From Streptomyces sp. NRRL S-118 (GTDB taxonomy: Bacteria > Actinomycetota > Actinomycetes > Streptomycetales > Streptomycetaceae): a stretch of DNA of 64,000 bases. The position numbers and the translations under genes were made by a program. The notes beneath the pieces were generated by a model, which saw only the letters and a program-made list of their open reading frames with translations, made no database searches and was not told where the DNA came from. The stretch's first letter is position 1. Each line of letters starts with the position of its first letter. Below are positions 42,804 to 52,159 of this stretch, piece by piece. The DNA is taken from assembly GCF_000716335.1 (NCBI RefSeq), contig NZ_KL591023.1:3609-67608 (forward strand). The letters are read 5' to 3'.

Positions 42804-44204
42804 TCAGCGGCCCGGAGGCCGGATGGGCGCCGCGGCCTCGGCCGCGCGGCGGGCCAGCAGGGTGGTGGAACGGCCGTCCAGGTACGGCAGGACCACCGCC
42901 TGGCCGCCCCACATGCGCAGGACGTCCGCCTCCGGGAGGTCCTCCGCCGAGTAGTCCCCGCCCTTGACCCACACGTCCGGGCGCAGCCGGCCCAGCAGCT
43001 CCACGGGCGTGTCGCCGTCGAAGACCGCGACCGCGTCGACGCTGCCGAGACCCGCGAGGACCCGCACCCGGTCCGCGAGCGGATTGAGCGGCCGACCGGG
43101 GCCCTTCAGACGGCCCACCGACTCGTCGGAGTTCACGCACACGATCAGGCAGTCGCCGATGCCACGGGCGCTCTCCAGCAGCCCGACGTGGCCCGCGTGC
43201 AGCAGGTCGAAGCAGCCGCCGGTGGCCACCACCGTGCCGCCCTGCGCGCGGACCCGGTCCGCCAGGGCGAAGGCGTCCGTCTCCGGCGCCTCGCGGCCCC
43301 GGACCGGCGGAGCGGTGCGCCACAGCCCGGGGTTGCCCGAGCCGCCGGCCGCCACGAACGCCGCCGCCTCGGCGACCGCCTGCTGCACGGCCTCCTCGGG
43401 CAGCGCGCCGTCCGCGAGCGCCGCGGCCGTCGCGGCGGCGAAGCAGTCACCCGCGCCGCACGGGTCGCCCTGGGCCCGGTACGGAGCCGGGACCAGCATC
43501 GGCGTACCGGCTCCCGGCCGCGTCAGCAGCACCCCGCGCTCGCCGAGCGTCACCGCCACCGTCGCCACCCGCCACCGCTCGGCCAGCTCCCCGCCCCGCT
43601 CGGCGTACGCCCGGAGGGACTCGTCGTCGCCTCGGCACAGCGCGCGCGTCTCGGCGGCGTTCGGCGTCACGATCCGGGAGCCCGGCACCGGGGCGTCGCC
43701 CTTCAGGTGCGGGTCCCACACCACCGGCACCTTGGGAGCGACGGCGGCCAGGTGCTCGCGTACCGCGCCCGCGGTGTGCCGGCCGTAGTCCGCGACGAGC
43801 ACGGCGTGCGCGCCGGCGAGCGTGTCGCGCACCGCACCGTCGGGTTCCCCCGGGTCGCCGCCCCCGCGGTCGATGCGCACCAGGGGCCGGCCGCCGGCCA
43901 GGACCCGCGTCTTCACCGGCAGCGTGCCGTTGAGCGGCAGCTCCACCACGCGGACGCGGCCCCGCAGCGTGCGGCGCACCGCCTCACTGGCCGGGTCGTC
44001 GCCGAGCGCGGTGACCAGCATCACGTCCCGGCCGCCACGGGTGGCGAGCAGCGCCGCCAGACCCGCGCCGCCGGGGCGGCGCTGGTCGCCGGTGACGTCC
44101 ACGACCGGCGCGGGCGCGTCCGGCGAGAGACGGGTGGCGACACCTTCGATGTCCTCGTCGAGCAGTACGTCGCCGACGACGACGAGGGGCTTGCGTCCGG
44201 TCAT
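42804..44204 (-). CDS. hldE: bifunctional heptose-7-phosphate kinase/heptose-1-phosphate adenylyltransferase
   Basis: A 466-residue fusion. Residues 1-310 are a PfkB-type kinase (VVVGDVLLDEDIEGVATRLSPDAPAPVV, and the signature GDPCGAGDCFAAA), which makes D-glycero-D-manno-heptose-1,7-bisphosphate. Residues 325-460 are a cytidylyltransferase-fold adenylyltransferase (ATGGCFDLLHAGHVGLLESA with the HxGH motif; VFDGDTPVELLGRLRPDVWVKGGDY), which makes ADP-D-glycero-beta-D-manno-heptose. The length is normal. It overlaps the upstream gmhA gene by four bases (ATGA), and the phosphatase GmhB is encoded 11 kb upstream in the same locus. It is the last gene of the run. Confidence 0.95.
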   Translation of the reverse strand: MTGRKPLVVVGDVLLDEDIEGVATRLSPDAPAPVVDVTGDQRRPGGAGLAALLATRGGRDVMLVTALGDDPASEAVRRTLRGRVRVVELPLNGTLPVKTRVLAGGRPLVRIDRGGGDPGEPDGAVRDTLAGAHAVLVADYGRHTAGAVREHLAAVAPKVPVVWDPHLKGDAPVPGSRIVTPNAAETRALCRGDDESLRAYAERGGELAERWRVATVAVTLGERGVLLTRPGAGTPMLVPAPYRAQGDPCGAGDCFAAATAAALADGALPEEAVQQAVAEAAAFVAAGGSGNPGLWRTAPPVRGREAPETDAFALADRVRAQGGTVVATGGCFDLLHAGHVGLLESARGIGDCLIVCVNSDESVGRLKGPGRPLNPLADRVRVLAGLGSVDAVAVFDGDTPVELLGRLRPDVWVKGGDYSAEDLPEADVLRMWGGQAVVLPYLDGRSTTLLARRAAEAAAPIRPPGR

Positions 44205-44860
44205 GACATCCTCCGATGGGCCGCGACGGGCGCCGCCGCGCCCGCCGCCCGCGCGGGCCGGCCGGTGGCCCCGGCCACCGCCGCGTCGAAGCACGCGCAC
44301 AGCAGGTGCACGGCGACGAGATGGGTCTCCTGGACGGTCGCCGTCGCGTCGGCCTCGACGCACAGCGCCTCGTCCGCCGCCTCGGCCAGCGCATTGGGCC
44401 GCGGGCCGGTCAGCGCCCACACGCGCAGCCCGGCGGCCCGGCCCGTGACCGCCGCCGCGATCAGGTTGGCGCTGCGGCCCGAGGTGGACAGCAGGACCAG
44501 GACGTCACCGGGGCGGCCGTGGGCGGCGACCTGCCGCGCGAACACCTGGTCGAACCCGTAGTCGTTGCCGATGGCGGTCACGCTGGACGTCTCCGCGTGC
44601 AGCGAGATCGCCGAGTAGGCGGGGCGCTCGTCCTTGTAGCGCCCGACCAGTTCGGCGGTGAGGTGCTGGGCCTGTGCGGCGCTGCCGCCGTTGCCCGCGG
44701 CGAGCAGCCGGCCGCCCACGGGCAGGACGGCGGCGAGCTCGCCGCCCCACTGAGCGATCCGGTCCAGGTTCTGCCGGCGGAACCGGCCGAGCGCGTCCTG
44801 CAGCGACCGGCAGTGGCGCTGCGCGGCCTCGAGTGCGAGGGGAACGAGGGGATCTGTCAT
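44201..44860 (-). CDS. gmhA: sedoheptulose-7-phosphate isomerase
   Basis: A 219-residue SIS-domain isomerase that turns sedoheptulose-7-phosphate into D-glycero-D-manno-heptose-7-phosphate. GRLLAAGNGGSAAQAQHLTAELVGRY is the family signature, and VLVLLSTSGRSANLIAAA is the phosphate-binding SIS loop. VQETHLVAVHLLC carries the conserved EThHxxxH metal-binding region. A basic Ala-rich tail of 20 residues ends it. It is coupled to hldE and lies 93 bases downstream of a GT4 gene. Confidence 0.95.
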   Translation of the reverse strand: MTDPLVPLALEAAQRHCRSLQDALGRFRRQNLDRIAQWGGELAAVLPVGGRLLAAGNGGSAAQAQHLTAELVGRYKDERPAYSAISLHAETSSVTAIGNDYGFDQVFARQVAAHGRPGDVLVLLSTSGRSANLIAAAVTGRAAGLRVWALTGPRPNALAEAADEALCVEADATATVQETHLVAVHLLCACFDAAVAGATGRPARAAGAAAPVAAHRRMS

Positions 44861-44953
44861 GGGCTTCCGGGCGCGGCGCGTCCCAGCGGACGGCGGCGGT
44901 CCCGCACCTCCTTCGAAGGTTCAGTGGGGCCGGGGGCGGAAGGCGGAGGAGTC

Positions 44954-46219
44954 TCAGGCCACCTCCGTGACGGCGGTCCGTGCGGTGAGCACCGCGCCGT
45001 ACACCGCCTCGGTGGCGGCCGCGACCCTGGTCCAGCCGTACCGGCTCAGCACCCGCCGGCGGCCGGCCTCGCCGCACGCCGCCCGCCGCTGCGGGTCGGC
45101 GAGCAGCTCACCGACGGCGGCGGCCAGCGCCTCGGGGTCGCCCGGCGGCACCAGCCGCCCGGTGACCGGGTCGTCGACGGTGTCGAGCTGGCCGCCGACC
45201 GCACTGGCGACGACCGGTCTGCCGCACGCCATCGCCTCCAGCGGCACGATGCCGAACGGCTCGTAGTCCGCCGGGCACAGCACCACGTCCGCACTGCGCA
45301 GCAGCGGCGGCACGTCCTCGCCGGCCACCCCGCCGGTGAACCGGACGCGGTCGGCGACCCCGGCCGCCCGGGCGAGCTCGCGCAGCCGGCGGACCTCCGG
45401 GTCCGCGTCGAGCAGGTGCGGCGGCGGGCCGCCGACGATGAGGAGCTCGGTGCCGGGCAGCCGGGACAGGGCCTCGACCGACACGGCGGCACCCTTGCGG
45501 GGCACCAGCCGGCCCAGCTGGAGCAGCCGGTGGCGCACCGCCGGGCCCCGCTCGGCGACCGGCCCCTCGGGGCGGAACAGATCGGTGTCGACGCCGCAGG
45601 GCACGACTCCGACCTTGTCGGGGGGAATGCGCATCCGGGCCAGTTCGAGGACCTCGTCGTGGCAGGTGGCGATCACCCGGTCGCAGCCCATGCCGACCTC
45701 CCGCTCGCAGGCGATGCGCTCCGGCGGGCTGGTGTCGGCCTGTTGCTGGTGGCGCCGCTTCACCGTGCCGAGCGCGTGGTACGTGTGCAGCAGTGGCAGC
45801 CGCAGCCCCCGCGCCGCCTGCAGGGAGGCCACGCCCGACATCCAGAAGTGCGAGTGCACCACGTCGGGCGGCCGGATGCGCCACTCACGGGCCATGTAGC
45901 GGCCGAACGCGGGCATGTACGGCGGCAGTTCGTCCTTGGGCACGGGCTCCGGGGGGCCGGCGGGGACGTGGTGCACCTCCACCCCGGGGCGCAGCGGCAC
46001 CCGGTCCGGCAGGTCCGGCGTGTCCCGCCGGGTGAAGACGGTGACCCGGTGGCCGCGGTCCGCGAGGGCCGCCGCCAGGTGCGCGACATGGACGTTCTGG
46101 CCGCCCGCGTCCACACCGCCGAGCGCGGCCAGCGGACTGGCGTGCTCGGAGACGAGCGCGATCGCGAGGTCGGTGGCACCGGTGCCGTCGTCGAGCGAGG
46201 TCGTCGATGTCGATGTCAT
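44954..46219 (-). CDS. GT4 glycosyltransferase, sucrose-phosphate-synthase-like
   Basis: A 421-residue GT-B enzyme of family 4. ASPLAALGGVDAGGQNVHVAHLAAAL is the N-terminal acceptor-side loop, and VPCGVDTDLFRPEGP with YEPFGIVPLEAMACGRPVVASAVGG forms the EX7E nucleotide-sugar site (E in EPFGIVPLE). It is retaining by family rule. A central insert (about 165-185) is basic. It is joined by ATGA to the upstream glycosyltransferase gene and shares the operon with heptose genes, so its donor may be ADP-heptose or GDP-mannose. Confidence 0.93.
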   Translation of the reverse strand: MTSTSTTSLDDGTGATDLAIALVSEHASPLAALGGVDAGGQNVHVAHLAAALADRGHRVTVFTRRDTPDLPDRVPLRPGVEVHHVPAGPPEPVPKDELPPYMPAFGRYMAREWRIRPPDVVHSHFWMSGVASLQAARGLRLPLLHTYHALGTVKRRHQQQADTSPPERIACEREVGMGCDRVIATCHDEVLELARMRIPPDKVGVVPCGVDTDLFRPEGPVAERGPAVRHRLLQLGRLVPRKGAAVSVEALSRLPGTELLIVGGPPPHLLDADPEVRRLRELARAAGVADRVRFTGGVAGEDVPPLLRSADVVLCPADYEPFGIVPLEAMACGRPVVASAVGGQLDTVDDPVTGRLVPPGDPEALAAAVGELLADPQRRAACGEAGRRRVLSRYGWTRVAAATEAVYGAVLTARTAVTEVA

Positions 46220-47181
46220 GAGCGCACCTCCGTCATCACGCGCTCCCAGTCGTCCAGGAAGCGTTTGAGCCCGTACCGTTCGAGAGCCGCCTGCCGGGCC
46301 CGCGCGCCGTCCCGCGCAGCGGCCTCCGGCTCGTGCAGGTAGTGGCGGGCGGCCCGGGCGAGCACCTCGGGCCGGGTGGACAGCGTCCCGGCGCCGGGTG
46401 GCACCGCCTCGACCGCCTCCGTGGTGGCCAGCGCCACCACCGGCATGCCCAGGTGCATGGCCTCCAGCAGCGACAGCCCCAGCGACGTCCAGCGCACCGG
46501 GTGCAGGTACACCCGGCGCTCCGCCATCGCCGCGTGCAGGTCGCGCTGCGGCAGGTCGGCGGTGCGGCACCGCTCCTCGGACAGACCCAGATGGGCGGCG
46601 AGGCCCTCCGTGCGCATCCCGAAGACGTCCAGCGGCGCGGCCGCGGACAGCTCGGTGAGCAGGTCCGTACCGGTGTAACGGCCTCGCCGCACCGGCTCGT
46701 TGACCACCACGGCCGCCCGGGGCACCCGGCCGGTGTACTGGTGGCCGGGGTCGACGATGCCGTGCTCGATCACCTCGGTGCGCGTCGAGCCGTTGTCCCA
46801 GAACAACCGGTTGAAGTGGGTGACGTGGACCAGGGTCAGGTCGTCCCGGTCGGCGCAGGGGTGGCGGGTCTCGGGGACGTTCCCGTCGGGCGCGTTGTGC
46901 TCCAGGTACACCGCCGGTACGTCGCGTCCCGGGCGCCGCCCGCCCAGCCAGCCTTCCGCCAGGCCGAGTTCGTGCGGCCGCTGGAGGACCACCAGGTCGA
47001 CCGGGGCGTCACGCAGTTCCTCGGGGGTGACCTCCCGCACCGAGTCGGGCCAGACGAAGGTACGGGCCCGGCCCAGGCCGTCGGCGTCGCGGTCCGGTGT
47101 CACGGGGACGAGGTAGGTGTGGGGTCCCTGGACGAACGCCGTCGTCCAGGAACCGTGCACGTGCCACAGCAGGATGTTCAT
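46216..47181 (-). CDS. glycosyltransferase, GT4/GT1-like
   Basis: A 321-residue GT-B fold enzyme, shorter than most. The N-terminus reads MNILLWHVHGSWTTAFVQG, a form typical of a group found in actinomycete glycan loci. The C-terminal half has VYLHPVRWTSLGLSLLEAMHLGMPVVALATTEAVEAVPPG, with the EX7E-like SLGLSLLEAM region though one Glu is absent. The donor is not known. The stop overlaps the next GT gene (ATGA). It starts 16 bases after the carbamoyltransferase stop, so these genes are in one transcript. Confidence 0.85.
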   Translation of the reverse strand: MNILLWHVHGSWTTAFVQGPHTYLVPVTPDRDADGLGRARTFVWPDSVREVTPEELRDAPVDLVVLQRPHELGLAEGWLGGRRPGRDVPAVYLEHNAPDGNVPETRHPCADRDDLTLVHVTHFNRLFWDNGSTRTEVIEHGIVDPGHQYTGRVPRAAVVVNEPVRRGRYTGTDLLTELSAAAPLDVFGMRTEGLAAHLGLSEERCRTADLPQRDLHAAMAERRVYLHPVRWTSLGLSLLEAMHLGMPVVALATTEAVEAVPPGAGTLSTRPEVLARAARHYLHEPEAAARDGARARQAALERYGLKRFLDDWERVMTEVRS

Positions 47182-47197
47182 CGGCCGGCTCCTCGGC

Positions 47198-48874
47198 TCA
47201 CCGCGCCGGTCGCCGTGCGGCGTCGTCGGCGTCGTGGGAGAAGAACGCCCCGCGCCGGACCGCGTACGGCCCGATGGCGAGCAGGTCGACGGGGGAGGAC
47301 CCGAAGCACTCCAGGGCGTCGCGCGGATCGTCCACCATCGGGCGCCCGGCGGTGTTGAGGCTGGTGTTGACGACCACGGGCAGCCCGGTCAGCCGCTCGA
47401 AATCGCTCAGCATCCGCGCCACCAGCGGCTCGGCCTGCCGGTCGACCGTCTGGATCCGGGCCGTGCCGTCGACGTGCACCACCGCCGGGATGCGGTCGCG
47501 CCACTCGGGCGCCACGTCGTGCACGAAGAGCATGTACGGGCTGGGCAGCACACCGGTGAAGATGTCCGCGGCCCGCTCGGCGAGCACCATCGGGGCCACC
47601 GGCCGGAACTGCTCGCGGCCCTTGACGTCGTTGAGCCGCTCCAGGTTCCCGGCGTGGCCCGGGTGCGCCAGCAGCGAGCGGTGACCGAGCGCCCGGGGCC
47701 CGTACTCCGAACGCCCCTGGAACCACGCGACGATCTGGTTGTCGGCGAGCGACTGCGCGACGGTCCGCGCGATGTCGGCCGGCCGGTCGAACGGCACCGC
47801 GGCCGTCTTCAGCCAGGCGCCGAGCTCGGCGTCCGACCAGTCCCGGCCCAGGTCCGCGCCCGGCATCGGGGAGGGGTCGTCACCGCCGGACGCGGCCAGC
47901 AGCAGCGCGCCGCCCAGCGCGGTGCCCGCGTCACCGGCCGCGGGCTGCACCCACACCCGGTCGAACGGTCCCTCGCGGGCTATGCGCGAGTTCGCCACGC
48001 AGTTGAGCGCGACACCCCCGGCGAGCGTGAGCAGCCGGTCGTGGGTCTGGCCTTGCAGCCAGCGGACCAGGTCCAGCAGCACCTCCTCCAGCACGGCCTG
48101 CGCGCTGGCGGCGATGTCCGCGTGGTCCTGGGTCCACGCCTCGTCGGGCCGGCGCCGCGGGCACAGCTCCGCCCACGGCACCCCGGTCGCGTGGAAGCCG
48201 CCGTCGCCGGTGGGGAAGACGTACCGGCGCAGCTCGGGCAGCATCCGGGGCCGGCCGTGCGAGGCGAGCGCCATCACCTTGAACTCGTCGGAGGAGCGCA
48301 GGAACCCGAGGTGTTCGGTCAGTTCCTCGTAGACCAGGCCCAGCGAGTGCGGCAGCTCCTGCGCGTACAGCGGCTCCAGGCGGTCGTGCACGCGCCGCGC
48401 CGCCAGGTGCGAGGCCCGCTCGCCGCGGCCGTCGAGGACCAGCACGGACGAGGTGTCGGCGCCCTCGGCGGCGAACGCGCCGGAGGCGGCGTGCGCCATG
48501 TGGTGCGGCACGAACCGCACGATGTCCGGGTCGAGGCCCGGCAGGGCCGTCCTCAGGAAGCCGGGGGCTTCGCGGGCGTAGGTGACCCGCAGGTGGTCCC
48601 ACGGGTCGTGCAGGCCCATCCGGTCGGCCGGCAGGGAGAGTTCGGGGTCGAAGGAGTACGCCACCGCGTCGAGGTCCTTGGGACGCAGGCCCGCTCGCTC
48701 CAGGCACCATGCCGCGGCCTTCTCGGGCAGCTCCCAGGCGGAGAACGGCAGCGGGCGCTTCCCGTGCTTGCGCCGGGAGAACCGCTCCTCCTCCGCTGCG
48801 GCTACGGTCCGTCCGTCGATGACCAGCGCGGCGGCGGGATCGTGGAAGAGGGCGTTGATTCCGAGAATGCGCAT
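47198..48874 (-). CDS. NodU/TobZ/HypF-family carbamoyltransferase
   Basis: A 558-residue O-carbamoyltransferase that transfers carbamoyl from carbamoyl phosphate through a carbamoyl-adenylate. MRILGINALFHDPAAALVIDG opens the Kae1/ASKHA-like domain, with HHMAHAASGAF providing the metal-binding HxxxH. The C-terminal YrdC-like-associated part has QGRSEYGPRALGHRSLLAHP and VVNTSLNTAGRPMV, both diagnostic of NodU/CmcH/TobZ. It should carbamoylate a hydroxyl of a sugar in the glycan made by this locus. Start: an ATG nine bases upstream has its GAAAGG too close, so I use the second ATG. Confidence 0.93.
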   Translation of the reverse strand: MRILGINALFHDPAAALVIDGRTVAAAEEERFSRRKHGKRPLPFSAWELPEKAAAWCLERAGLRPKDLDAVAYSFDPELSLPADRMGLHDPWDHLRVTYAREAPGFLRTALPGLDPDIVRFVPHHMAHAASGAFAAEGADTSSVLVLDGRGERASHLAARRVHDRLEPLYAQELPHSLGLVYEELTEHLGFLRSSDEFKVMALASHGRPRMLPELRRYVFPTGDGGFHATGVPWAELCPRRRPDEAWTQDHADIAASAQAVLEEVLLDLVRWLQGQTHDRLLTLAGGVALNCVANSRIAREGPFDRVWVQPAAGDAGTALGGALLLAASGGDDPSPMPGADLGRDWSDAELGAWLKTAAVPFDRPADIARTVAQSLADNQIVAWFQGRSEYGPRALGHRSLLAHPGHAGNLERLNDVKGREQFRPVAPMVLAERAADIFTGVLPSPYMLFVHDVAPEWRDRIPAVVHVDGTARIQTVDRQAEPLVARMLSDFERLTGLPVVVNTSLNTAGRPMVDDPRDALECFGSSPVDLLAIGPYAVRRGAFFSHDADDAARRPAR

Positions 48875-49024
48875 GGTTCCCATGCCTTTCGGCGAGTCGG
48901 GAGTCCGGGCCCGTGGAGTGCGGGCGCACGGCGGGTGAGGGGATTCGGTGGCCGTCGCGGAGGACGTGAGGCGGACCGGGCGACGAGGGGCCGGCGGTCG
49001 GGCGGCCGCAAGCCGTGGGGGGCG

Positions 49025-49984
49025 CTAGGAGCTGTGGGCGCGGAACCAGTCGATGGTGCGCCGCAGCCCTTCCGCGGCGCCCACGCGCGGCTCCCACTGC
49101 AGCTTGTCGCGGGCGAGCGTGATGTCCGGGCAGCGCACGGCCGGGTCGTCCGTCGGGCGCTCGATGAAGCGGATCTCGGACGCCGAACCGGTCAGCTCGA
49201 TGACCAGCCGGGCCAGCTCGAGCATGGTGATCTCGGTCGGGTTGCCGATGTTCACCGGGCCGCGCAGCCCGTGCGCCGCGGCGGCGAGGATGCCGCGGAC
49301 GGTGTCGTCGACGTAGCACAGCGACCGGGTCTGGTTGCCGTCGCCGGTGACGGTGAGCGGCTCGCCGGCCAGGGCCTGGCGCACGAAGGTGGGGACGGCC
49401 CGGCCGTCGTGGCCGCGCATCCGCGGGCCGTAGGTGTTGAACAGCCGCACGATGCCGGTGTCCGTGCCGTGCGCCTCGGCCTGGGCGGTGGTGAGCGCCT
49501 CCGAGAACCGCTTGGCCTCGTCGTAGACGCTGCGCGGCCCGACCGGGTTCACGTTGCCCCAGTACCGCTCGTTCTGCGGGTGCTGCTGCGGGTCGCCGTA
49601 CACCTCGGAGGTGGACGCGAAGAGGAAGCGGGCGCCGGAGCGGTGCGCGAGGGCCAGCGCGTGCCGGGTGCCGAGGCTGCCGGCCTCCAGCGTGTGCAGC
49701 GGGAGCCGCAGGTAGTCGGCGGGCGACGCGGGGGAGGCGAAGTGCAGCACCAGGTCGGGGTCGCGCTCGACGGTGAACGGCTCGGAGACGTTCGCCTCCA
49801 TCACGGTGAAGCCGGGGCGGCCGTGCAGGCCGGCTATGTTCTCCGGCCGGCCGGTGCTGAAGTCGTCGACGCACGTGACGGCCGCGCCCGAGTCCAGCAG
49901 CGCGGTGCACAGGTGCGACCCGACGAAGCCTGCGCCGCCGGTGACGACGGCGTGTTCCCAGCTGCGTGAGAAAGCGGTGTTCAT
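49025..49984 (-). CDS. UDP-glucuronate decarboxylase-like (UXS) NAD-dependent sugar enzyme
   Basis: A 319-residue extended SDR. The cofactor motif is VTGGAGFVGSHLC (about 14-26). FASTSEVYGDPQQHPQNERYWGNVNPVGPRSVYDEAKR contains the UXS signature (YWGNVNPxGxRSxYDExKR) with the catalytic YDEAK, and RLFNTYGPRM and TRSLCYVDDTVRGI follow. It should convert UDP-glucuronate to UDP-xylose, which gives the locus a pentose donor; a related 4-keto product is possible. A GGAGGAG site precedes the ATG. It has 150-160-base gaps on both sides, so it may have its own promoter. Confidence 0.9.
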   Translation of the reverse strand: MNTAFSRSWEHAVVTGGAGFVGSHLCTALLDSGAAVTCVDDFSTGRPENIAGLHGRPGFTVMEANVSEPFTVERDPDLVLHFASPASPADYLRLPLHTLEAGSLGTRHALALAHRSGARFLFASTSEVYGDPQQHPQNERYWGNVNPVGPRSVYDEAKRFSEALTTAQAEAHGTDTGIVRLFNTYGPRMRGHDGRAVPTFVRQALAGEPLTVTGDGNQTRSLCYVDDTVRGILAAAAHGLRGPVNIGNPTEITMLELARLVIELTGSASEIRFIERPTDDPAVRCPDITLARDKLQWEPRVGAAEGLRRTIDWFRAHSS

Positions 49985-50033
49985 CGCATCTCCTCCGTAG
50001 GTGTGCGAACCGTCGACGACGGACCGGCTCCCC

Positions 50034-50075
50034 GCGCCTTGCGACCAGACTCGGCCGAATGGGGTCGCGGGGCGC
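50034..50075. promoter_or_regulatory. inverted repeat between the YbdK-type and UXS-like genes
   Basis: Arms GCGCCTTGCGACC and GGTCGCGGGGCGC pair over 13 positions with two mismatches around a 16-base loop. It lies 70 bases beyond the YbdK-type stop and 50 bases before the UXS-like ATG, so it may be a terminator or attenuator dividing the locus into two transcription units. Confidence 0.45.
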
Positions 50076-50145
50076 GGTGGTATGGGCCGTACGAGTGGTT
50101 CACGGAGGGTGAGATCAGGCTCCGTAAGCCTGTGACCAGCGGGTT

Positions 50146-51273
50146 TCAGGGAGCGACGGTCTCCGTGACGAGGAGGTCCGTCAGGGCCGGCAGACCGCCC
50201 TCGGCGAGGACGCGGCGCTGCCGGTCGGCCGGGGTGCCCTCCTGGAGCAGCCGGTGGACGAGCGAGGTCACCTCACGGCTGTCGCCGGTCTCGTCCAGGG
50301 CGGGTGTCAGGGCGTCGAGCAGCCGGCACAGCACGTCGCCCGCCCTGCGGGACACCCCTTCGGGATCCACCAGCAGGCCGCTCAGCCCGTGCCGTGCCGC
50401 GTGCCAGTTGGCCGCCTGGAGCAGCTCGGGCGGGCACTGCGGGACGGGCGCGCCCTCCTTCTCCTCCCGGATGGCCGTGGCGATCATGGCGCGGACGATC
50501 CCGGCGAACATCACCGCCGAGTCGGCACGCAGCTGCACGTCCGCGCAGCGCACCTCGATCGTCGGGTAGCGGTCGGAGAGCCGGGCCTGCCAGTACAGCT
50601 GACCGGTGTCGGTGATGACCCCGGAGTCCAGCAGCCTGCGGATCCGCGCCTCGTGGTCCCCCGGATCCGCGAACTGCGGCGGCGGCCCGCTCACCGCCCA
50701 CCGGCCGAAGATCACCGTGCGCCAGCTCGCGAACCCCGTGTCGTGGCCGTCCCACAGGGGAGAGTTGGCCGACATGGCCACCAGCACCGGCAGCCACACC
50801 CGGACCCGGTTCATCACGGCGACGCCCATCGCCCGGTCGGGCACCGCCGCGTGCACGTGCATGCCGTTGACCAGCTGCTCGGCGACGAGCTGCGGCGCCT
50901 GGGAGCGCATGGCGAGGTAGCGGGCCTTCTCGGTCACCGGTACGGGCACCGCCTCGCGGAACGGCGCGGTGCCGCACGCGGCGATCCGGCAGCCGTTCTT
51001 CTCCGCCGCGGTGCCCACCGCGTGGCGCAGCCGCAGCAGGTGCCCGCCGACCTCCTCCAGGTCCGTGCACACCGGGGTGGCGACCTCCACCTGGGCCTGC
51101 AGCAGCTCCGACTGGACCTCCTGGTCGTCCAGGATCGGTTCGAGCCCGGCGGCCGCCCGTACCCGTTCCCCGAGCGGGACGGGCAGACAGGTGTCCGGGT
51201 CGACCAGCAGATACTCTTCCTCGACCCCGATGGTGATCATGCCGGGCCGGGTACCCGTGCCCTCAGCCGACAT
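50146..51273 (-). CDS. YbdK-type carboxylate-amine ligase
   Basis: A 375-residue member of the GCS2/YbdK family, which ligates a carboxylate (often glutamate) to an amine with [21 protein letters not shown] is the N-terminal glutamate/metal site, [13 protein letters not shown] follows, [12 protein letters not shown] is the conserved His-rich strand, and [17 protein letters not shown] is the C-terminal catalytic region. The family's natural partner is often not glutathione. It overlaps the downstream end of the GT2 gene by 11 bases, which places it firmly in the glycan operon, where it may add an amino acid to a sugar acid or amino sugar. This role is inferred. Confidence 0.92.
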   Translation of the reverse strand: MSAEGTGTRPGMITIGVEEEYLLVDPDTCLPVPLGERVRAAAGLEPILDDQEVQSELLQAQVEVATPVCTDLEEVGGHLLRLRHAVGTAAEKNGCRIAACGTAPFREAVPVPVTEKARYLAMRSQAPQLVAEQLVNGMHVHAAVPDRAMGVAVMNRVRVWLPVLVAMSANSPLWDGHDTGFASWRTVIFGRWAVSGPPPQFADPGDHEARIRRLLDSGVITDTGQLYWQARLSDRYPTIEVRCADVQLRADSAVMFAGIVRAMIATAIREEKEGAPVPQCPPELLQAANWHAARHGLSGLLVDPEGVSRRAGDVLCRLLDALTPALDETGDSREVTSLVHRLLQEGTPADRQRRVLAEGGLPALTDLLVTETVAP

Positions 51274-52159
51274 AACGCCGCGCCGTCGACTCGCGCTGCG
51301 CCTGCGTCAGTGCTCCCAGCCGTTCCTCCACGTCCGGCGGCACCACCCGCCGCTCCCGCAGCACCCACGGCAGCCCCGCGACGGCCTGGCCGAAGGCCCG
51401 CAGCGACGCCGTGTCGTGCGGCACGGTGCGGGCCAGGTCCAGCGTTCGGCGCAGCGCGGGCCCGAAGGGGCGGCGCAGCCAGCAGAACCACAGCGTGTTG
51501 CGCAGCCCGTGCACCCGCCGCAGCGTCGCGTCACGCGTCGGCGACGGCGCGTGGTGCGCGGTCAGCTCCGCCACGTAGGCCAGCCACCAGCCCCGCGTGG
51601 CCAGGTCGGTGGCGAGCAGTTCCTCCTCGCCGCCCAGCCACAGCCGTGGGCTGAAGCCGCCCGCGTCCAGGAACGCGTCCCTGCGGATCACCGTCGCCGC
51701 GGCCAGGAACGAGCCCAGCGCCGGGCCGGGGAGCCAGTCGGGCCCCTGGATGGGGGAGTCGCGCAGCTCGGCCACGATCGGGTCCTCCAGGCCGCCCGGC
51801 TCCACCAGGATCCGGGCCGTGACCGCCGCCAGCCGCTCGTGCCGGTCCAGCAGGTCCGCGGCGCGCTCCAGCGACCCCGGCTCCCACCAGGAGTCGTCGT
51901 CGCAGAAGGCGATGTACGGGGTGCGGGCGCGGCGCACCGCGAGGTTGCGGCCCACGGCGCCGAGGTTGCGGCCGGGGGTGAGCAGGGTGACCCGCGGGTG
52001 GCGGCCGCGGACCGCGTCGGCGGTGCCGTCCGTGGAGGCGTTGTCGGTGACGATCACGGGCGGACGCTCCGGCAGCCGGGCCAGCTCGTCGAGGGTGCGC
52101 AGGAGCTCCTCACGCCGGTTGTGGGTGATGACGACGACGGTGGTGCGGGGATCGGTCAC
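51263..52159 (-). CDS. GT2 family glycosyltransferase, tandem paralogue A
   Basis: A 298-residue GT-A enzyme with [21 protein letters not shown] (nucleotide-binding strand), [16 protein letters not shown] and [14 protein letters not shown] (metal-binding DDD, about 83-85). Residues 1-115 are nearly identical to the neighbouring paralogue B, while the C-terminal acceptor-side half differs ([24 protein letters not shown] with the catalytic-type Asp). The GTG overlaps the previous stop as GTGA. The same donor but a different acceptor from paralogue B is the likely consequence. Confidence 0.93.
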   Translation of the reverse strand: MTDPRTTVVVITHNRREELLRTLDELARLPERPPVIVTDNASTDGTADAVRGRHPRVTLLTPGRNLGAVGRNLAVRRARTPYIAFCDDDSWWEPGSLERAADLLDRHERLAAVTARILVEPGGLEDPIVAELRDSPIQGPDWLPGPALGSFLAAATVIRRDAFLDAGGFSPRLWLGGEEELLATDLATRGWWLAYVAELTAHHAPSPTRDATLRRVHGLRNTLWFCWLRRPFGPALRRTLDLARTVPHDTASLRAFGQAVAGLPWVLRERRVVPPDVEERLGALTQAQRESTARRYVG

